Below, piece by piece: positions 17,583 through 26,793 of a stretch of DNA of 64,000 nucleotides. The stretch is from positions 955,397-1,019,396 of the forward strand of contig CABOHA010000001.1 of the NCBI GenBank assembly GCA_902399975.1, in the 5' to 3' direction. Numbering within the stretch: the first letter of the stretch is position 1; each line of letters begins with the position of its first letter. The DNA comes from Coriobacteriaceae bacterium (GTDB taxonomy: Bacteria; Actinomycetota; Coriobacteriia; Coriobacteriales; Coriobacteriaceae). The position numbers and the translations under genes are program-made. The notes below the pieces were generated by a model. The model was not told the origin of the DNA, searched no databases, and saw nothing but the letters and a program-made list of their open reading frames with translations.

Positions 17583-18798
17583 GGGTATCGACCTCCTTCG
17601 CCAAGCCTCGGCCATCCGCGCCCGCCATAGCGCCGCTGAAAGAAGCGCCGCCCCGTTCGTCGGGTTCGCCTTCGCCCGATGCGTCTTCCGCCCGAAGCGC
17701 ACGGCCGAACGCCATCGCAAGCCGGGCGTTCTCCTTGCGCGTGCGCACCGCGACGCGGCACCAGAAACGGGACAGTACCGAAAACGAGTCGCACGTGCGG
17801 ACCAAAACCCCCTGATCATACAGGCGCTCGGGGATGTCTTTCGCCGGCGTGCGGACTAAAAGGAAGTTCGCATCCGACGGCACGACGGAAAGCCCGAGCG
17901 AGGAGAGCTCGTGGGAAAGCCACGCTCGCTCGCCCTCCAATACATCGCGCGTGCGCGAGACGTATTCGACGTCTTCCAGGGCGGCGATGCCCGCGGCCTC
18001 GGCGACCGAAGAGACGGGCCACGCCTGCCCCGCCCGGCGAATCCCCTCGATGAGTTGGGCGTTTCCGCTGATCAGATATCCCAACCGCAACCCCGCCATT
18101 CCGTAGAGCTTGGTGAACGCGGAGAGCACGGCCACATGGCGCGAACACGCGGCGCGTGCGGCCACGCTCCTTTCGCGGGCGTCGGGCGCAAATCCGAGGA
18201 AGCACTCGTCCACGACGAGCAGCGCGCCCACCTGCTCGCAGCGGCAGGCCGCGGCATCGATCACACGGGGGTCGACGAGGCGCCCCGTCGGGTTGTTCGG
18301 ATTGCAGAGGTACGCCACGTCTCCCGGCCCCTCGATCGCGCGGGCGAAGGAGGCGGGCACGTCGAAGTCGTCCGCTTCGGAGAGCGGGAACTCCTGCACG
18401 CATGCGCCGTAGTACGATGCCGCCTCCGCATATTCAGAGAACGTCGGCGCGCACACGACGATGCGTTTCGGGCGCACCGCCGCGGCGAGCCGCCAGATGA
18501 TGTCGGACGCGCCCGCGCCGCAGACGATAGTATCTTCGGGAATGCCCTGGTCGCGCGCTAGGGCGCGAACGAGGGCGAGGCTTTCCCTATCGGGGTAGGC
18601 GTCGATTCGAGAAAGCGCCTTGCAAGCTGCGGCGACGGCGCGCGGCGAGGGGCCTGCCGGATTCACGTTCACCGAGAAGTCAATGAGGTCGGAGGCACCC
18701 CCTTCGCAAGCGATGCCGAGCGATTGCGCGCTGCCCCCATGCGTGCGGGCGCGCAGGATTCCCCCGGCAGCCCGGGGCGCGGCGTGGTCTTTCCTCAT
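17575..18798 (-). CDS. cobD: L-threonine-O-3-phosphate decarboxylase (CobD-like aminotransferase fold)
   Basis: Makes (R)-1-amino-2-propanol phosphate, the linker of the nucleotide loop. The PLP-dependent fold is clear: DFSVNVNPAGPS at the start, CNPNNPTGRLVDP, and the cofactor lysine in SAFTKLYGMAGLRLGY. At 407 residues it exceeds the usual 360 or so by a C-terminal tail rich in Gly/Glu/Ala (about residue 375 on) without recognisable domain. The start at 18798 overlaps the cbiB stop (ATGA). A histidinol-phosphate aminotransferase role is possible by sequence alone, but the context makes CobD far more likely. Confidence 0.9.
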   Translation of the reverse strand: MRKDHAAPRAAGGILRARTHGGSAQSLGIACEGGASDLIDFSVNVNPAGPSPRAVAAACKALSRIDAYPDRESLALVRALARDQGIPEDTIVCGAGASDIIWRLAAAVRPKRIVVCAPTFSEYAEAASYYGACVQEFPLSEADDFDVPASFARAIEGPGDVAYLCNPNNPTGRLVDPRVIDAAACRCEQVGALLVVDECFLGFAPDARERSVAARAACSRHVAVLSAFTKLYGMAGLRLGYLISGNAQLIEGIRRAGQAWPVSSVAEAAGIAALEDVEYVSRTRDVLEGERAWLSHELSSLGLSVVPSDANFLLVRTPAKDIPERLYDQGVLVRTCDSFSVLSRFWCRVAVRTRKENARLAMAFGRALRAEDASGEGEPDERGGASFSGAMAGADGRGLAKEVDTRG

Positions 18799-19769
18799 GC
18801 CATCGCCCCCACGGCGAGCACGACCGCCGCGCGCGCGGCGCCGAAGACGACGAGCGCGCATACGGACGCGGCGAGCATGAGCCTTGTCGCCCGGGCGATG
18901 TCGCCCCACTCGATTTCGCAGGACGCGTCGCCTATCGTCGGTTTCTCAACGAGCTTGCCGAAATACACCGCGGGTCCTGCCAGGCGCAGTCCGAGCGCAC
19001 CCGCGCACGCCGACTCGGTCTGCGCCGCGTTCGGGCTCGCATGGCGACGCCTGTCGCGGCGCCAGATGCGCGCCGCCCCGCGCGCGTCGAGCCCGACGAT
19101 CGGGCACACGGCGATCATGAGCAGGGCCGATAACCGCGAGGGAATCCAGTTCACCGCATCGTCGAGGCGCGCCGAGGCGCAGCCGAAGTCGATGTAGCGC
19201 TCGTTTTTGTAGCCCACCATGCTGTCGAGCGTGTTCACCGCCTTGTACGCCATGCCCAAGGGCGCACCCCCGATCATAAGGTAGAAAAGCGGCGCGATGA
19301 CACCGTCGCTCGCGTTCTCCGCCACCGTTTCCACGGCGGCGCGCGCGACGCCCTGCTCGTCGAGAACAGACGTGTCACGTCCCACGATGAGCCCGACGGC
19401 TTCGCGCGCCGCGACAAGTCCGCCCTTCGAGAACGCGCGGGCAACGGCCAGGCTCTGGCGGCGCAGCTCGCATGCCGCGAGAATCTGATAGCTCGCCCAT
19501 GCCTCGGCCACGAAGCGCAAGCCGGAGTGAACCATGCCGCAAAGATGCAGGATTCCCCAGGTCAAAAGCCCACACGCAAGCGGAAGCGCCACGGCGAGCA
19601 CAAGCCCTGCGGCGCGCGTGCCCGCGGACGTTTGCGGGAATGCGCCCCGCAGGCGGCCTTCGGCCCACGTGATCGCGCGCCCCATGGCGACGACGGGATG
19701 GGGAAGCCAGCGCGGGTCGCCGAAGGCAAGGTCGGCCGCGAACCCGGCGGCGACGGCAAGAATCGTCAT
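18795..19769 (-). CDS. cbiB: Adenosylcobinamide-phosphate synthase
   Basis: Attaches the aminopropanol (phosphate) arm to adenosylcobyric acid in the membrane. The 324-residue protein shows the CbiB landmarks DLAFGDPRWLPHPVVAMG near the N-terminus, ENASDGVIAPLFY, and YKAVNTLDSMVGYKNERY in the middle, with several hydrophobic membrane segments. The start ATG at 19769 overlaps the previous stop by one base (TGATG). Confidence 0.94.
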   Translation of the reverse strand: MTILAVAAGFAADLAFGDPRWLPHPVVAMGRAITWAEGRLRGAFPQTSAGTRAAGLVLAVALPLACGLLTWGILHLCGMVHSGLRFVAEAWASYQILAACELRRQSLAVARAFSKGGLVAAREAVGLIVGRDTSVLDEQGVARAAVETVAENASDGVIAPLFYLMIGGAPLGMAYKAVNTLDSMVGYKNERYIDFGCASARLDDAVNWIPSRLSALLMIAVCPIVGLDARGAARIWRRDRRRHASPNAAQTESACAGALGLRLAGPAVYFGKLVEKPTIGDASCEIEWGDIARATRLMLAASVCALVVFGAARAAVVLAVGAMA

Positions 19770-20770
19770 CACCGGGCATCGCCCCCCGAAGCGGGGCGAA
19801 CGTCGCGAAGGCAGCGCCCATCCCAAGTGGCGGCCCATGCGCCGCCCGGCTCGGTATGCACGTCGAAGTATCCCATTTTCGGGACAGCTAACTCGGAGAG
19901 CAGCGCTTTCACGGTACCCGCGTGAACGACGAAGACGGCGCGCCCACTCCCCTGGGCACGCTCCGATTTGCACGCCTCCCGAAACGCCGCGACGACGCGG
20001 CGGGTGAAATCGCTCTTGCCCTCGCCATGCGGGCAGCGCGTCTCGCACCAGGAGTCTACCCAGGCGCGGTAGCGCGCATCCTCTTTAAGCTCGGCGGCGC
20101 TTCGTCCCTCGAAGTCGCCGAAATCCATCTCGCGCAGACCGGGGCACGCCATAAGCTCCGCGTTCGGGAAGAGGATGCGCGCCGTCTGGTCGGTGCGGGC
20201 CATGCCGCTCGTGATAACACGGAACACGACACGATAGCATGCGAGGTCGCGCAAAGCGCGCTCGCCCGCGCTCGACAGGGGCTCGTCGGTGCCCGCCCCG
20301 CTGTAGCGATGGTCTTCCGTGCCCGCCGTGGCACCATGGCGCACGAAGACGACTTCCAAAGGCGCGCCCGCGCCCTGCGTCCCTCGAGGCGCATCATCAA
20401 GGTTTCCCTTGATGACCTGGGGAATCCCGCACGTCATGCGCACGACGACGTCGGCGCGCGCAGCGAGCGCGCATCCCAGGCGCCCCGCGCGCTCGCGCCA
20501 TTGGGCGTCTTCCGCACGCATGGGGACGACCCCCGAGCCGACCAAGGACAGAATCACTGCGTCGAAGCCGATCAGCCGCTCGAGCGCCCGGTCAGCGTCG
20601 AGCGCGCGTACGAGTTCCTCAGCACGGTATGCGACGCGGCCGGCAAAAGCCGCGGGCACGCCGCCCTCCGCAAACTGCGCCGCGTCGACGAAATCGTCCG
20701 CCGCGAACCCGAGCTTTTCGCGCACGAAGGTCCTCTTCCCGGAATGCGCGCCGCCTACCACGAGCATCAT
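19769..20770 (-). CDS. Fusion: CobU-like P-loop domain plus CobC-like histidine phosphatase
   Basis: The 333-residue protein joins two domains. Residues 1-170 resemble the adenosylcobinamide kinase/guanylyltransferase CobU: LVVGGAHSGKRTF at the start and RMTCGIPQVIKG near residue 143, but the middle is short and the ATM..EE..RI..HR block of true CobU is missing. Residues 175-333 form a phosphoglycerate-mutase-like phosphatase with VVFVRHGATAGTEDHRYSG and HAGTVKALLSEL, as in alpha-ribazole phosphatase CobC. A complete cobU lies two genes upstream, so the first domain may be non-catalytic or have another role. It begins MM at 20770/20767 across the cobS stop. Confidence 0.8.
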   Translation of the reverse strand: MMLVVGGAHSGKRTFVREKLGFAADDFVDAAQFAEGGVPAAFAGRVAYRAEELVRALDADRALERLIGFDAVILSLVGSGVVPMRAEDAQWRERAGRLGCALAARADVVVRMTCGIPQVIKGNLDDAPRGTQGAGAPLEVVFVRHGATAGTEDHRYSGAGTDEPLSSAGERALRDLACYRVVFRVITSGMARTDQTARILFPNAELMACPGLREMDFGDFEGRSAAELKEDARYRAWVDSWCETRCPHGEGKSDFTRRVVAAFREACKSERAQGSGRAVFVVHAGTVKALLSELAVPKMGYFDVHTEPGGAWAATWDGRCLRDVRPASGGDAR

Positions 20771-21534
20771 AGGAGCATGCCCCCCGCCACCAGCATGGCA
20801 AGCATCGCGAGCTCGGCCCATTGCAGAAACCATCCGGCCAAATCCCCCGTCACCCCGCCGAAGCGGGACAGGGCAACATGGCGGTACCACGCGAGCGCCA
20901 AAAGCCCCGCCACCGCCATAAGGGCGCCGACGGCCTGAGCGCACGCGACCATCCCTGCAGCCGAAGCCGCAGCGAAAGCGCAAAGCGGCACGACGATCGC
21001 CGCGCGCTTCTTCGCAGGCGAGAGCCCCGCGGCCATGCCGTCCGCCCGCGCGGCAGGCCAGCATTCAACGGCGAGTCCCGAAAGCGCGCGGGAGAACACG
21101 AGCGAGCACAGAAGCGCGAGGAACGCCCCCGCCGTAAGCGGCAGCGCGGTGAACAGGGAAAACTGCAGAATAAGGTACACAACAACACCGATAACCCCGA
21201 AGGCGCCCGCCCGCGGATCGTGCATGATCTCGAGCTTTCGCTCGCGCGGGGCCCAACTTGCAAGCGCATCGGAGGTGTCGCAGAGCCCGTCTAGGTGGAT
21301 GCCTCCCGTCACCGCCACAGGCAGCGCCACGAGCACGGCCGCGACGATGGTCGCGGGCACGCCGAGCAGGTTCGCAACGTGTCCCCACGCCGTCATGAGG
21401 AACCCTTCCGCAAGGCCCACCAGGGGAAACGCGGCAAGCGCATGGGTTGACCCGAAATCGGTCCAGGCCGATTTCGGGACGGGGATGCGCGAGAACGTTC
21501 CGAACGCCGCGCCGATTGCCTCTGCTATCTTCAC
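20767..21534 (-). CDS. cobS: Adenosylcobinamide-GDP ribazoletransferase
   Basis: Joins adenosylcobinamide-GDP and alpha-ribazole in the membrane. The 255-residue protein has GGIHLDGLCDTSDAL (the acidic metal-binding motif), HDPRAGAFGV, and a C-terminal GGVTGDLAGW, with several hydrophobic helices. The start is a GTG at 21534 in a GTGA overlap with the cobU stop. Its own stop overlaps the fusion gene start. Confidence 0.94.
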   Translation of the reverse strand: MKIAEAIGAAFGTFSRIPVPKSAWTDFGSTHALAAFPLVGLAEGFLMTAWGHVANLLGVPATIVAAVLVALPVAVTGGIHLDGLCDTSDALASWAPRERKLEIMHDPRAGAFGVIGVVVYLILQFSLFTALPLTAGAFLALLCSLVFSRALSGLAVECWPAARADGMAAGLSPAKKRAAIVVPLCAFAAASAAGMVACAQAVGALMAVAGLLALAWYRHVALSRFGGVTGDLAGWFLQWAELAMLAMLVAGGMLL

Positions 21535-22079
21535 CTTGTAGGTCCTTCACCTTTCATCCACACGGGAATCCCGCATACCACTTCGACTGCGCGGTCGGCC
21601 AGCGCCGCCACGCCCGCGTTCACGCGCGCGAGCGCGCGCCTCCATGCCTCGGTCCCTTCATCGTAGCGCATCTCATCGGCGAACACGTCGACGGTGACCA
21701 CCACCGTATACGCAGCGGCCTGAGCGAGCCGTTCGATGCCTCCGAGCACCTCGCGCGCCGCAGCGTCGGGGTCACGTGGGGACAAGCCGCCTTCCGCGAA
21801 AAGCTCGTTCGCAACCAGGTTGCCCACGTCCTCCAAAAGAATCGTGCAGCCGCGCGGAAGGCCGGACACTGCGGCGCCCACGTCACGCGTTCGCTCGAGG
21901 GTGGAAAACCCCTTGCCCTCGCGCAGCGCCCGATGGCGCGCGATGCGGCGGGCGCCCTCTTCCCCGAAGGGCTCCATCGTTGCCAGATACACGCGGGGGC
22001 CGTCGTGCCCGAGGCACAGGGACTCGGCGTAGGCGCTCTTGCCGCTCGCGGCGGCGCCGATGACGAGCGTCACCGTCAT
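21531..22079 (-). CDS. cobU: Adenosylcobinamide kinase/guanylyltransferase
   Basis: Phosphorylates adenosylcobinamide and activates it with GTP. The 182-residue protein has the full family signature: P-loop LVIGAAASGKSAYAES, then YLATMEPFGEEGARRIARHR, LLEDVGNLVANELF and a C-terminal VVCGIPVWMKG. The start ATG at 22079 overlaps the cobT stop (ATGA); the longer open frame upstream is a cobT shadow. Compare the degenerate CobU-like domain encoded at 19769-20770. Confidence 0.94.
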   Translation of the reverse strand: MTVTLVIGAAASGKSAYAESLCLGHDGPRVYLATMEPFGEEGARRIARHRALREGKGFSTLERTRDVGAAVSGLPRGCTILLEDVGNLVANELFAEGGLSPRDPDAAAREVLGGIERLAQAAAYTVVVTVDVFADEMRYDEGTEAWRRALARVNAGVAALADRAVEVVCGIPVWMKGEGPTR

Positions 22080-23218
22080 TTCCCGGCCTCGAAATGCTCG
22101 TAAGCAGCCATGCCAGTCGCCGTGAACGTCTTCCCATCCCGGTACACGCGCAGCGCCGAATCCAGAAGGGGGAGATACGCCATGGCGCCCGCGCCCTCGC
22201 CCAAGTGCATGCCTGCGTCGAGGGGCGCCTTTATGCCGAGCTCGCGAAGGAGCTCCCGGCTTGCGGGTTCGCTTGATGCGTGGGTGCCCACGAGGTAGCC
22301 CAAGGCGTTGGGGCACAGGCGCGCCGCGCACAGGGCCGCCGTGCAGGATATGACCCCGTCGAGGAGCGCCGGCGCCTTCGAGACCGCGGCCCCCAGGTAG
22401 AAGCCGCACATCGCAGCGATGTCGAAGCCGCCCACCTTCGAGAGCACGTCGATCGGGTCGGCGGGATCGGGCGAGTTCGCGTCGATAGCGCGCTCGACCA
22501 CGTCGCGCTTGCGCGCGAGCGAGGCGTCCGAGAGCCCCGCGCCACGCCCGACAAGGCTCCGCGCGTCCGCCCGGATGAGCACTGCGGCCACCGCCGCCGA
22601 GGTGGTCGTGTTGCCGATGCCCATCTCGCCCGCGGCGAGAAGGCGCACGCCGGCGCGGGCAAGCCCGCACGCGACGGCGATTCCGACCTCGATCGCGCGC
22701 ACGGCCCCATCGCGAGACATAGCGGAGCCGAGAGCGATGTTGCCGCTCCCCCGCCGCACGTTCGCGCGCACCATGCGCGCGTCTTCTATGCCCCGGGCCA
22801 TACCCACGTCGACGGGCACGACCTCGGCACCCGCGAACGCCGCCATGCGGCAGGCGCTCGCGGCCCCCTCGCACATGTTGCGCGCGACGGCTCGCGTCAC
22901 ATCTTGCCCGCTTTGCGACACGCCTTCGGCAACGACCCCGTTGTCGGAGAAGAATACCGCGAGCGCACGGGGAAACTCGGCCACCTCGGCGCTCCCCTGA
23001 GCTGCGGCGATACACGCGACGGCGTCTTCAAAGTCGCCCAATCCCCCCAAGGGGTGCGCGATGGAGTCCCACGCGGCGTACGCGGCGGCACGGGCGCACT
23101 CGTCTGCGGGCGCGATCCGGGAAAGCGCGGCTTCGAGCACGGCGCCCGGCGCCGACGAGAACGCGCGCTCGACTTCCTCGCGGATGCAGGCAAGCGCGGT
23201 TTCGGTTGCTTCAGCCAT
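22076..23218 (-). CDS. cobT: Nicotinate-nucleotide-dimethylbenzimidazole phosphoribosyltransferase
   Basis: Activates the lower-ligand base as its alpha-ribotide. The 380-residue product contains HPLGGLGDFE, EMGIGNTTTSAAV, KVGGFDIAAMCGFYLGAA and the catalytic glutamate region LGEGAGA. No lower-ligand synthesis gene (bluB or bza) is in the window, so which base is activated cannot be told. The start ATG at 23218 has GGAGGAGGC upstream and overlaps the cbiA stop by eight bases. Confidence 0.94.
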   Translation of the reverse strand: MAEATETALACIREEVERAFSSAPGAVLEAALSRIAPADECARAAAYAAWDSIAHPLGGLGDFEDAVACIAAAQGSAEVAEFPRALAVFFSDNGVVAEGVSQSGQDVTRAVARNMCEGAASACRMAAFAGAEVVPVDVGMARGIEDARMVRANVRRGSGNIALGSAMSRDGAVRAIEVGIAVACGLARAGVRLLAAGEMGIGNTTTSAAVAAVLIRADARSLVGRGAGLSDASLARKRDVVERAIDANSPDPADPIDVLSKVGGFDIAAMCGFYLGAAVSKAPALLDGVISCTAALCAARLCPNALGYLVGTHASSEPASRELLRELGIKAPLDAGMHLGEGAGAMAYLPLLDSALRVYRDGKTFTATGMAAYEHFEAGK

Positions 23219-24593
23219 GCCGCCTCCTCCCTGCGAACGACGCTGCGGCAGACGCGAACGCGCGCGCAACGTCGGGGTTCGCAGGATAGTACACATGCGG
23301 GAAGCCCGCCACCAGGGACGGGGTGGTCGTCATGCACGGCCAGCCCTTGTCGCGCCGGGGCTTCTGCGCCCAAAAGTCGCCGCCCGGGCAGGTGGACTGC
23401 CAGTAGTGGAACTCGTGCGCGCGGATGCGTGTGCCGCGCGGCCCGTAGAGCCCGTCGCGTTGGGAAGTAAGCTCCACGTACCCGAAATGGGACAGCCTTC
23501 CCCCGTTCTCGCTTGCGCCCTCAAGGGCGCCCGCAACAGGCCAGCGCCGCCCCTCGCTATCGGCGATTTCGCGCTGCAGGTACAGAAACCCACCGCATTC
23601 GGCGACCGTCGGCATGCCGGATTCCACCGCGCGCCGCACCGCCTCGCGCATCGGCGCGTTCTCGGAGAGCTGCCGCGCATGGAGCTCCGGGTAGCCGCCC
23701 CCCAGATAGAGGGCGCTTGTCCCCCGGGGCAACTCGCTATCACACAGGGGGCTGAAAAAGGCCAGCTCGCAACCCAGATCCTCGAGCGCGCGCAGGTTCT
23801 CCTCGTAGTAGAACGAGAACGCCTCGTCACGCGCAACGGCGACGATGAGCCGCGCTCCCGCGATCGGCTCCAACCGGTAAGGTTCCTCGCGGATATCGGG
23901 TGCCGTCGCCGCTATTTCGAGCAAGCGGTCGACGTCGACGCTCTTTTCCACCAGCTCGGCCATCTTGTCGATGCGCGCGGAGAGCTGCTCGACCTCGTCG
24001 GCGGTCACAAGCCCCAGATGCCGGCTTTCGAGCGAGAACGCCTCGTCGGCGGGGATATTCCCCAAAACCGCGACGCCCGTGTGCTTCTCGATCGCAGGCG
24101 CCGCGTAGGCGCAGGCAGCGGCGCTCGTCTTGTTCAGCACGACGCCGCGCACGTTCGCACAAGGCAGGAACTCGGCGATGCCGCGGATTACGGCGGCGAG
24201 CGATAAAGACGCCCCGCGCCCGTTCGCCACTAAAACGACCGGCGTTTCCGTGTCGCACGCAACCTGATAGCTGCTCGCGTCGGCCACGCCGGGTGCCATG
24301 CCGTCATAGAAGCCCATGACCCCCTCGAGCACCGCGACATCCGCGCCCGCGGCGCCGCGTGCGAGCAGGGCGCGCAGCGTCGGGGCGTCGGTGAAGAAGC
24401 CGTCTAAATTGCCCGAGCGCGCACCCACGACGCGGCGATGAAAGAGCGGGTCAATGTAGTCGGGGCCGCATTTGAAGGCCGCGCATGCAAGGCCGCGGCG
24501 CGCGAGCGCGCGCAGGAGCGCGCACGTTACGACCGTCTTGCCGCCCCCGCTCGAGGGCGCAGCGACCATGAAGCGCGGGATGGACGTGCTCAC
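23211..24593 (-). CDS. cbiA: Cobyrinic acid a,c-diamide synthase
   Basis: Amidates the a and c side chains of cobyrinate, ATP and glutamine dependent. The 460 residues comprise an N-terminal P-loop domain (VAAPSSGGGKTVVT, then FKCGPDYIDPLFH) and a C-terminal glutaminase domain with the nucleophilic cysteine in VAECGGFLYLQ and the RAHEFHY segment near the end. The start is a GTG at 24593 in a GTGA overlap with the cbiET stop. Confidence 0.94.
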   Translation of the reverse strand: MSTSIPRFMVAAPSSGGGKTVVTCALLRALARRGLACAAFKCGPDYIDPLFHRRVVGARSGNLDGFFTDAPTLRALLARGAAGADVAVLEGVMGFYDGMAPGVADASSYQVACDTETPVVLVANGRGASLSLAAVIRGIAEFLPCANVRGVVLNKTSAAACAYAAPAIEKHTGVAVLGNIPADEAFSLESRHLGLVTADEVEQLSARIDKMAELVEKSVDVDRLLEIAATAPDIREEPYRLEPIAGARLIVAVARDEAFSFYYEENLRALEDLGCELAFFSPLCDSELPRGTSALYLGGGYPELHARQLSENAPMREAVRRAVESGMPTVAECGGFLYLQREIADSEGRRWPVAGALEGASENGGRLSHFGYVELTSQRDGLYGPRGTRIRAHEFHYWQSTCPGGDFWAQKPRRDKGWPCMTTTPSLVAGFPHVYYPANPDVARAFASAAASFAGRRRHG

Positions 24594-26062
24594 CGGGCGC
24601 CGCCTTCCCCACCTGCGGCGCTGCAGTTAGCAAGCGAGACCACCTCAACGGATGGGTTCCCCTCGACAGAGAGGTCCTCCCCGACAGGCGACTCAGCAAG
24701 CGCGCCGACTTCGGCAAGCTCCTCGGCATCCGCGCCCGCACCACGCGCGCCGACGAGGAACACGGGGTTTTGCGCCTTCATAAGATGGTGCGAGCCTACA
24801 GCCTCGGCACGGGCGGCCGACACCTGGCACGCCTCGAACCCCTTAAAGCGCGAACCCGAGAGGAGCGCGCACGCCTCGGTGAGCGTCTCAACGGTGACGC
24901 ATGGCACGCACAGGCGAACCTGCGAGTTCTTCTCGAGCGCCGCCTCCACGATGGAGGGAAGCTCGCCCGCGCTCCCGCCGACGAACACGGCGTCGGGGAC
25001 GGGCAGTTTCGCGAGCGCTTCAGGGGCGACACCGGGGACCGCATGCACGTTGCCGCACCCGAATGCATCAGCGTTCTCTCGGATGAGCCGCACGCCGGCC
25101 GCGTTGCGCTCGACCGCCCATACCGACCCCGCTCGCGCGACGAGCGCCGCCTCGATCGAAACGCTCCCCGTGCCGGCGCCGACATCCCACACGGTGTCGG
25201 TCGCGGTAAGGCGCAGCTTCGCGAGCGCGACGGCGCGCACCTCCTGCTTGGTCATGGGAACGTCGCCGCGGATGAAGAGCTCGTCGGGAATGCCCGAGGA
25301 AGCGTACGGCCAGCGGGAGCTCGCGGCGCGGGATGCGCCCGCAGAGTCCGCCGCGAAAGAAGCCGCCGCGGGCGCAGACGCGCCGGCCGGGGCCTCGGAG
25401 GCTGCGCTAGAGCCCGCAGGCGAACCGGCGCAGCCTGCGAACTCGATAAGCATCACGTTCAAGTCGTCGAACGTCTGACCTGCGATTTCACTTGCGGTCG
25501 CGCAGGTGATGCGCTCGTCGGGGTACGACAGACGCTCGGCCACCGTCACGCGTGCGTCCCCGAAGCCCGCCTGCACAAGCTCGCCCGAAAGCCGCGAGGG
25601 GTCTTCCCCGCCCGACGTGGCGAGGAAGAGCTCACCTGCGCGCTCGGCCTCGGCCACGATGTCGCACGCCACGCCGTGAGCGCTCGCGAAGCGCCAATCC
25701 TGCCATGGACGCGCGAGGCGCGCGGCGAGATACGACGCTGAGCTTATGCCGGGAATGACGCGCACGTCCACCCGCGCGTCGCCGGAGAGCGCCTCCACCA
25801 GGCGGCGCGCGCCGCTGAACAGCCCCACATCGCCCGTCATCACGACCACGGCGCGCTGCCACGACGCCGCATCGGTGAGAGCGGCGACGATGTCCGCCGT
25901 CTTCACGAGCTCGCATCTCACCACGTCGGGCGGCACGTCGATGCCGACAAGCGCGCGATGAGCGCCGATGACCACGTCGGCGATGTCGATCGCGTCGAGC
26001 GCCGCGCGCGTGAGCAAGTCGGGGTTTCCGGGCCCCGCCCCGATGATCGTTACCTTTCGCAT
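24590..26062 (-). CDS. cbiET: Cobalt-precorrin-7 C5-methyltransferase / cobalt-precorrin-6B C15-methyltransferase (CbiE-CbiT fusion)
   Basis: Carries out the last two methylations and the C12 decarboxylation, using SAM. Residues 1-205 are the tetrapyrrole methylase CbiE (IIGAGPGNPDLLTRAA at the start). An Ala/Ser-rich linker of about 45 residues follows, then CbiT (about 255-440) with FIRGDVPMTKQEVRA and the SAM-binding VWDVGAGTGSVSIEAA. A further roughly 40-residue acidic tail ends the protein. The fusion order equals CobL of the aerobic pathway, but the CbiD and CbiG neighbours show the anaerobic route. The start at 26062 lies 13 bases inside cbiH. Confidence 0.93.
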   Translation of the reverse strand: MRKVTIIGAGPGNPDLLTRAALDAIDIADVVIGAHRALVGIDVPPDVVRCELVKTADIVAALTDAASWQRAVVVMTGDVGLFSGARRLVEALSGDARVDVRVIPGISSASYLAARLARPWQDWRFASAHGVACDIVAEAERAGELFLATSGGEDPSRLSGELVQAGFGDARVTVAERLSYPDERITCATASEIAGQTFDDLNVMLIEFAGCAGSPAGSSAASEAPAGASAPAAASFAADSAGASRAASSRWPYASSGIPDELFIRGDVPMTKQEVRAVALAKLRLTATDTVWDVGAGTGSVSIEAALVARAGSVWAVERNAAGVRLIRENADAFGCGNVHAVPGVAPEALAKLPVPDAVFVGGSAGELPSIVEAALEKNSQVRLCVPCVTVETLTEACALLSGSRFKGFEACQVSAARAEAVGSHHLMKAQNPVFLVGARGAGADAEELAEVGALAESPVGEDLSVEGNPSVEVVSLANCSAAGGEGGAR

Positions 26063-26793
26063 GGAATCTCCCGATACCCGCGCGGCGTGACCATACGGCC
26101 GTCTACGCGCTTCGTGTCCGCGTTGCCGACGAACACGGTGGTGAACATGTCGGCGTCGAACTCCCCCAGCTCGGAGAGCCTGCACATGCCCGACTGCTGC
26201 CCCTCGCGCCCGATGTTGCGTACCCAGCCGCAGAGCGTGTCGGGGGCCTTCCATTCGAGCATAATCTTCGCCGCGCGCGAGAGCCTGTCGGCGCGCTTTC
26301 TGCTGCGCGGGTTGTACAAACAGATGCAGAAGTCGGCGCTCGCCACGGCGGCGAGCCTGCGCTCGATGACCTCCCACGGCGTGAGCAGGTCGGAGAGCGA
26401 CACGACCGCGAAGTCGTGGGCAAGCGGGGCGCCGAGCACCGCCGACCCGCTCTGAGCCGCGGTGGCCCCGGCGATAACTTCCACGTCTACATCGGGGTAG
26501 TCCTCCGCAAGCTCCAGCACGGGGCTCGCCATGCCGTACACGCCCGCGTCACCGCTGCACACGAGCGCCACGGCTTCTCCGCTCTGCGCGCGCGAAAGCG
26601 CCAGGCGGCACCGTTCGACCTCGTGCATCATCGGCGTCGCGAGATGCGCCGCGTCGGGCACGGCGGCGAGCGCGAGCTCCACGTATTTCGTGTACCCCAC
26701 AACGATGTCGGCCGCCTCGAGCGCGCGCCGAGCCGCAATCGTCATGCCGTCGGGGCCGCCCGGGCCGATCCCCACCACGAAGAGCTTTCCCAT
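26050..26793 (-). CDS. cbiH: Cobalt-precorrin-3 C17-methyltransferase
   Basis: Methylates C17 and drives ring contraction. The 247-residue SAM-dependent tetrapyrrole methylase opens LFVVGIGPGGPDGMT and shows VALVCSGDAGVYGMA and CLYNPRSRKR, typical of CbiH/CobJ. ATG at 26793 is chosen: the cbiG stop overlaps it by one base (TGATG), and GGAG lies eight bases upstream. A GTG one codon earlier is possible. Confidence 0.93.
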   Translation of the reverse strand: MGKLFVVGIGPGGPDGMTIAARRALEAADIVVGYTKYVELALAAVPDAAHLATPMMHEVERCRLALSRAQSGEAVALVCSGDAGVYGMASPVLELAEDYPDVDVEVIAGATAAQSGSAVLGAPLAHDFAVVSLSDLLTPWEVIERRLAAVASADFCICLYNPRSRKRADRLSRAAKIMLEWKAPDTLCGWVRNIGREGQQSGMCRLSELGEFDADMFTTVFVGNADTKRVDGRMVTPRGYREIPCER

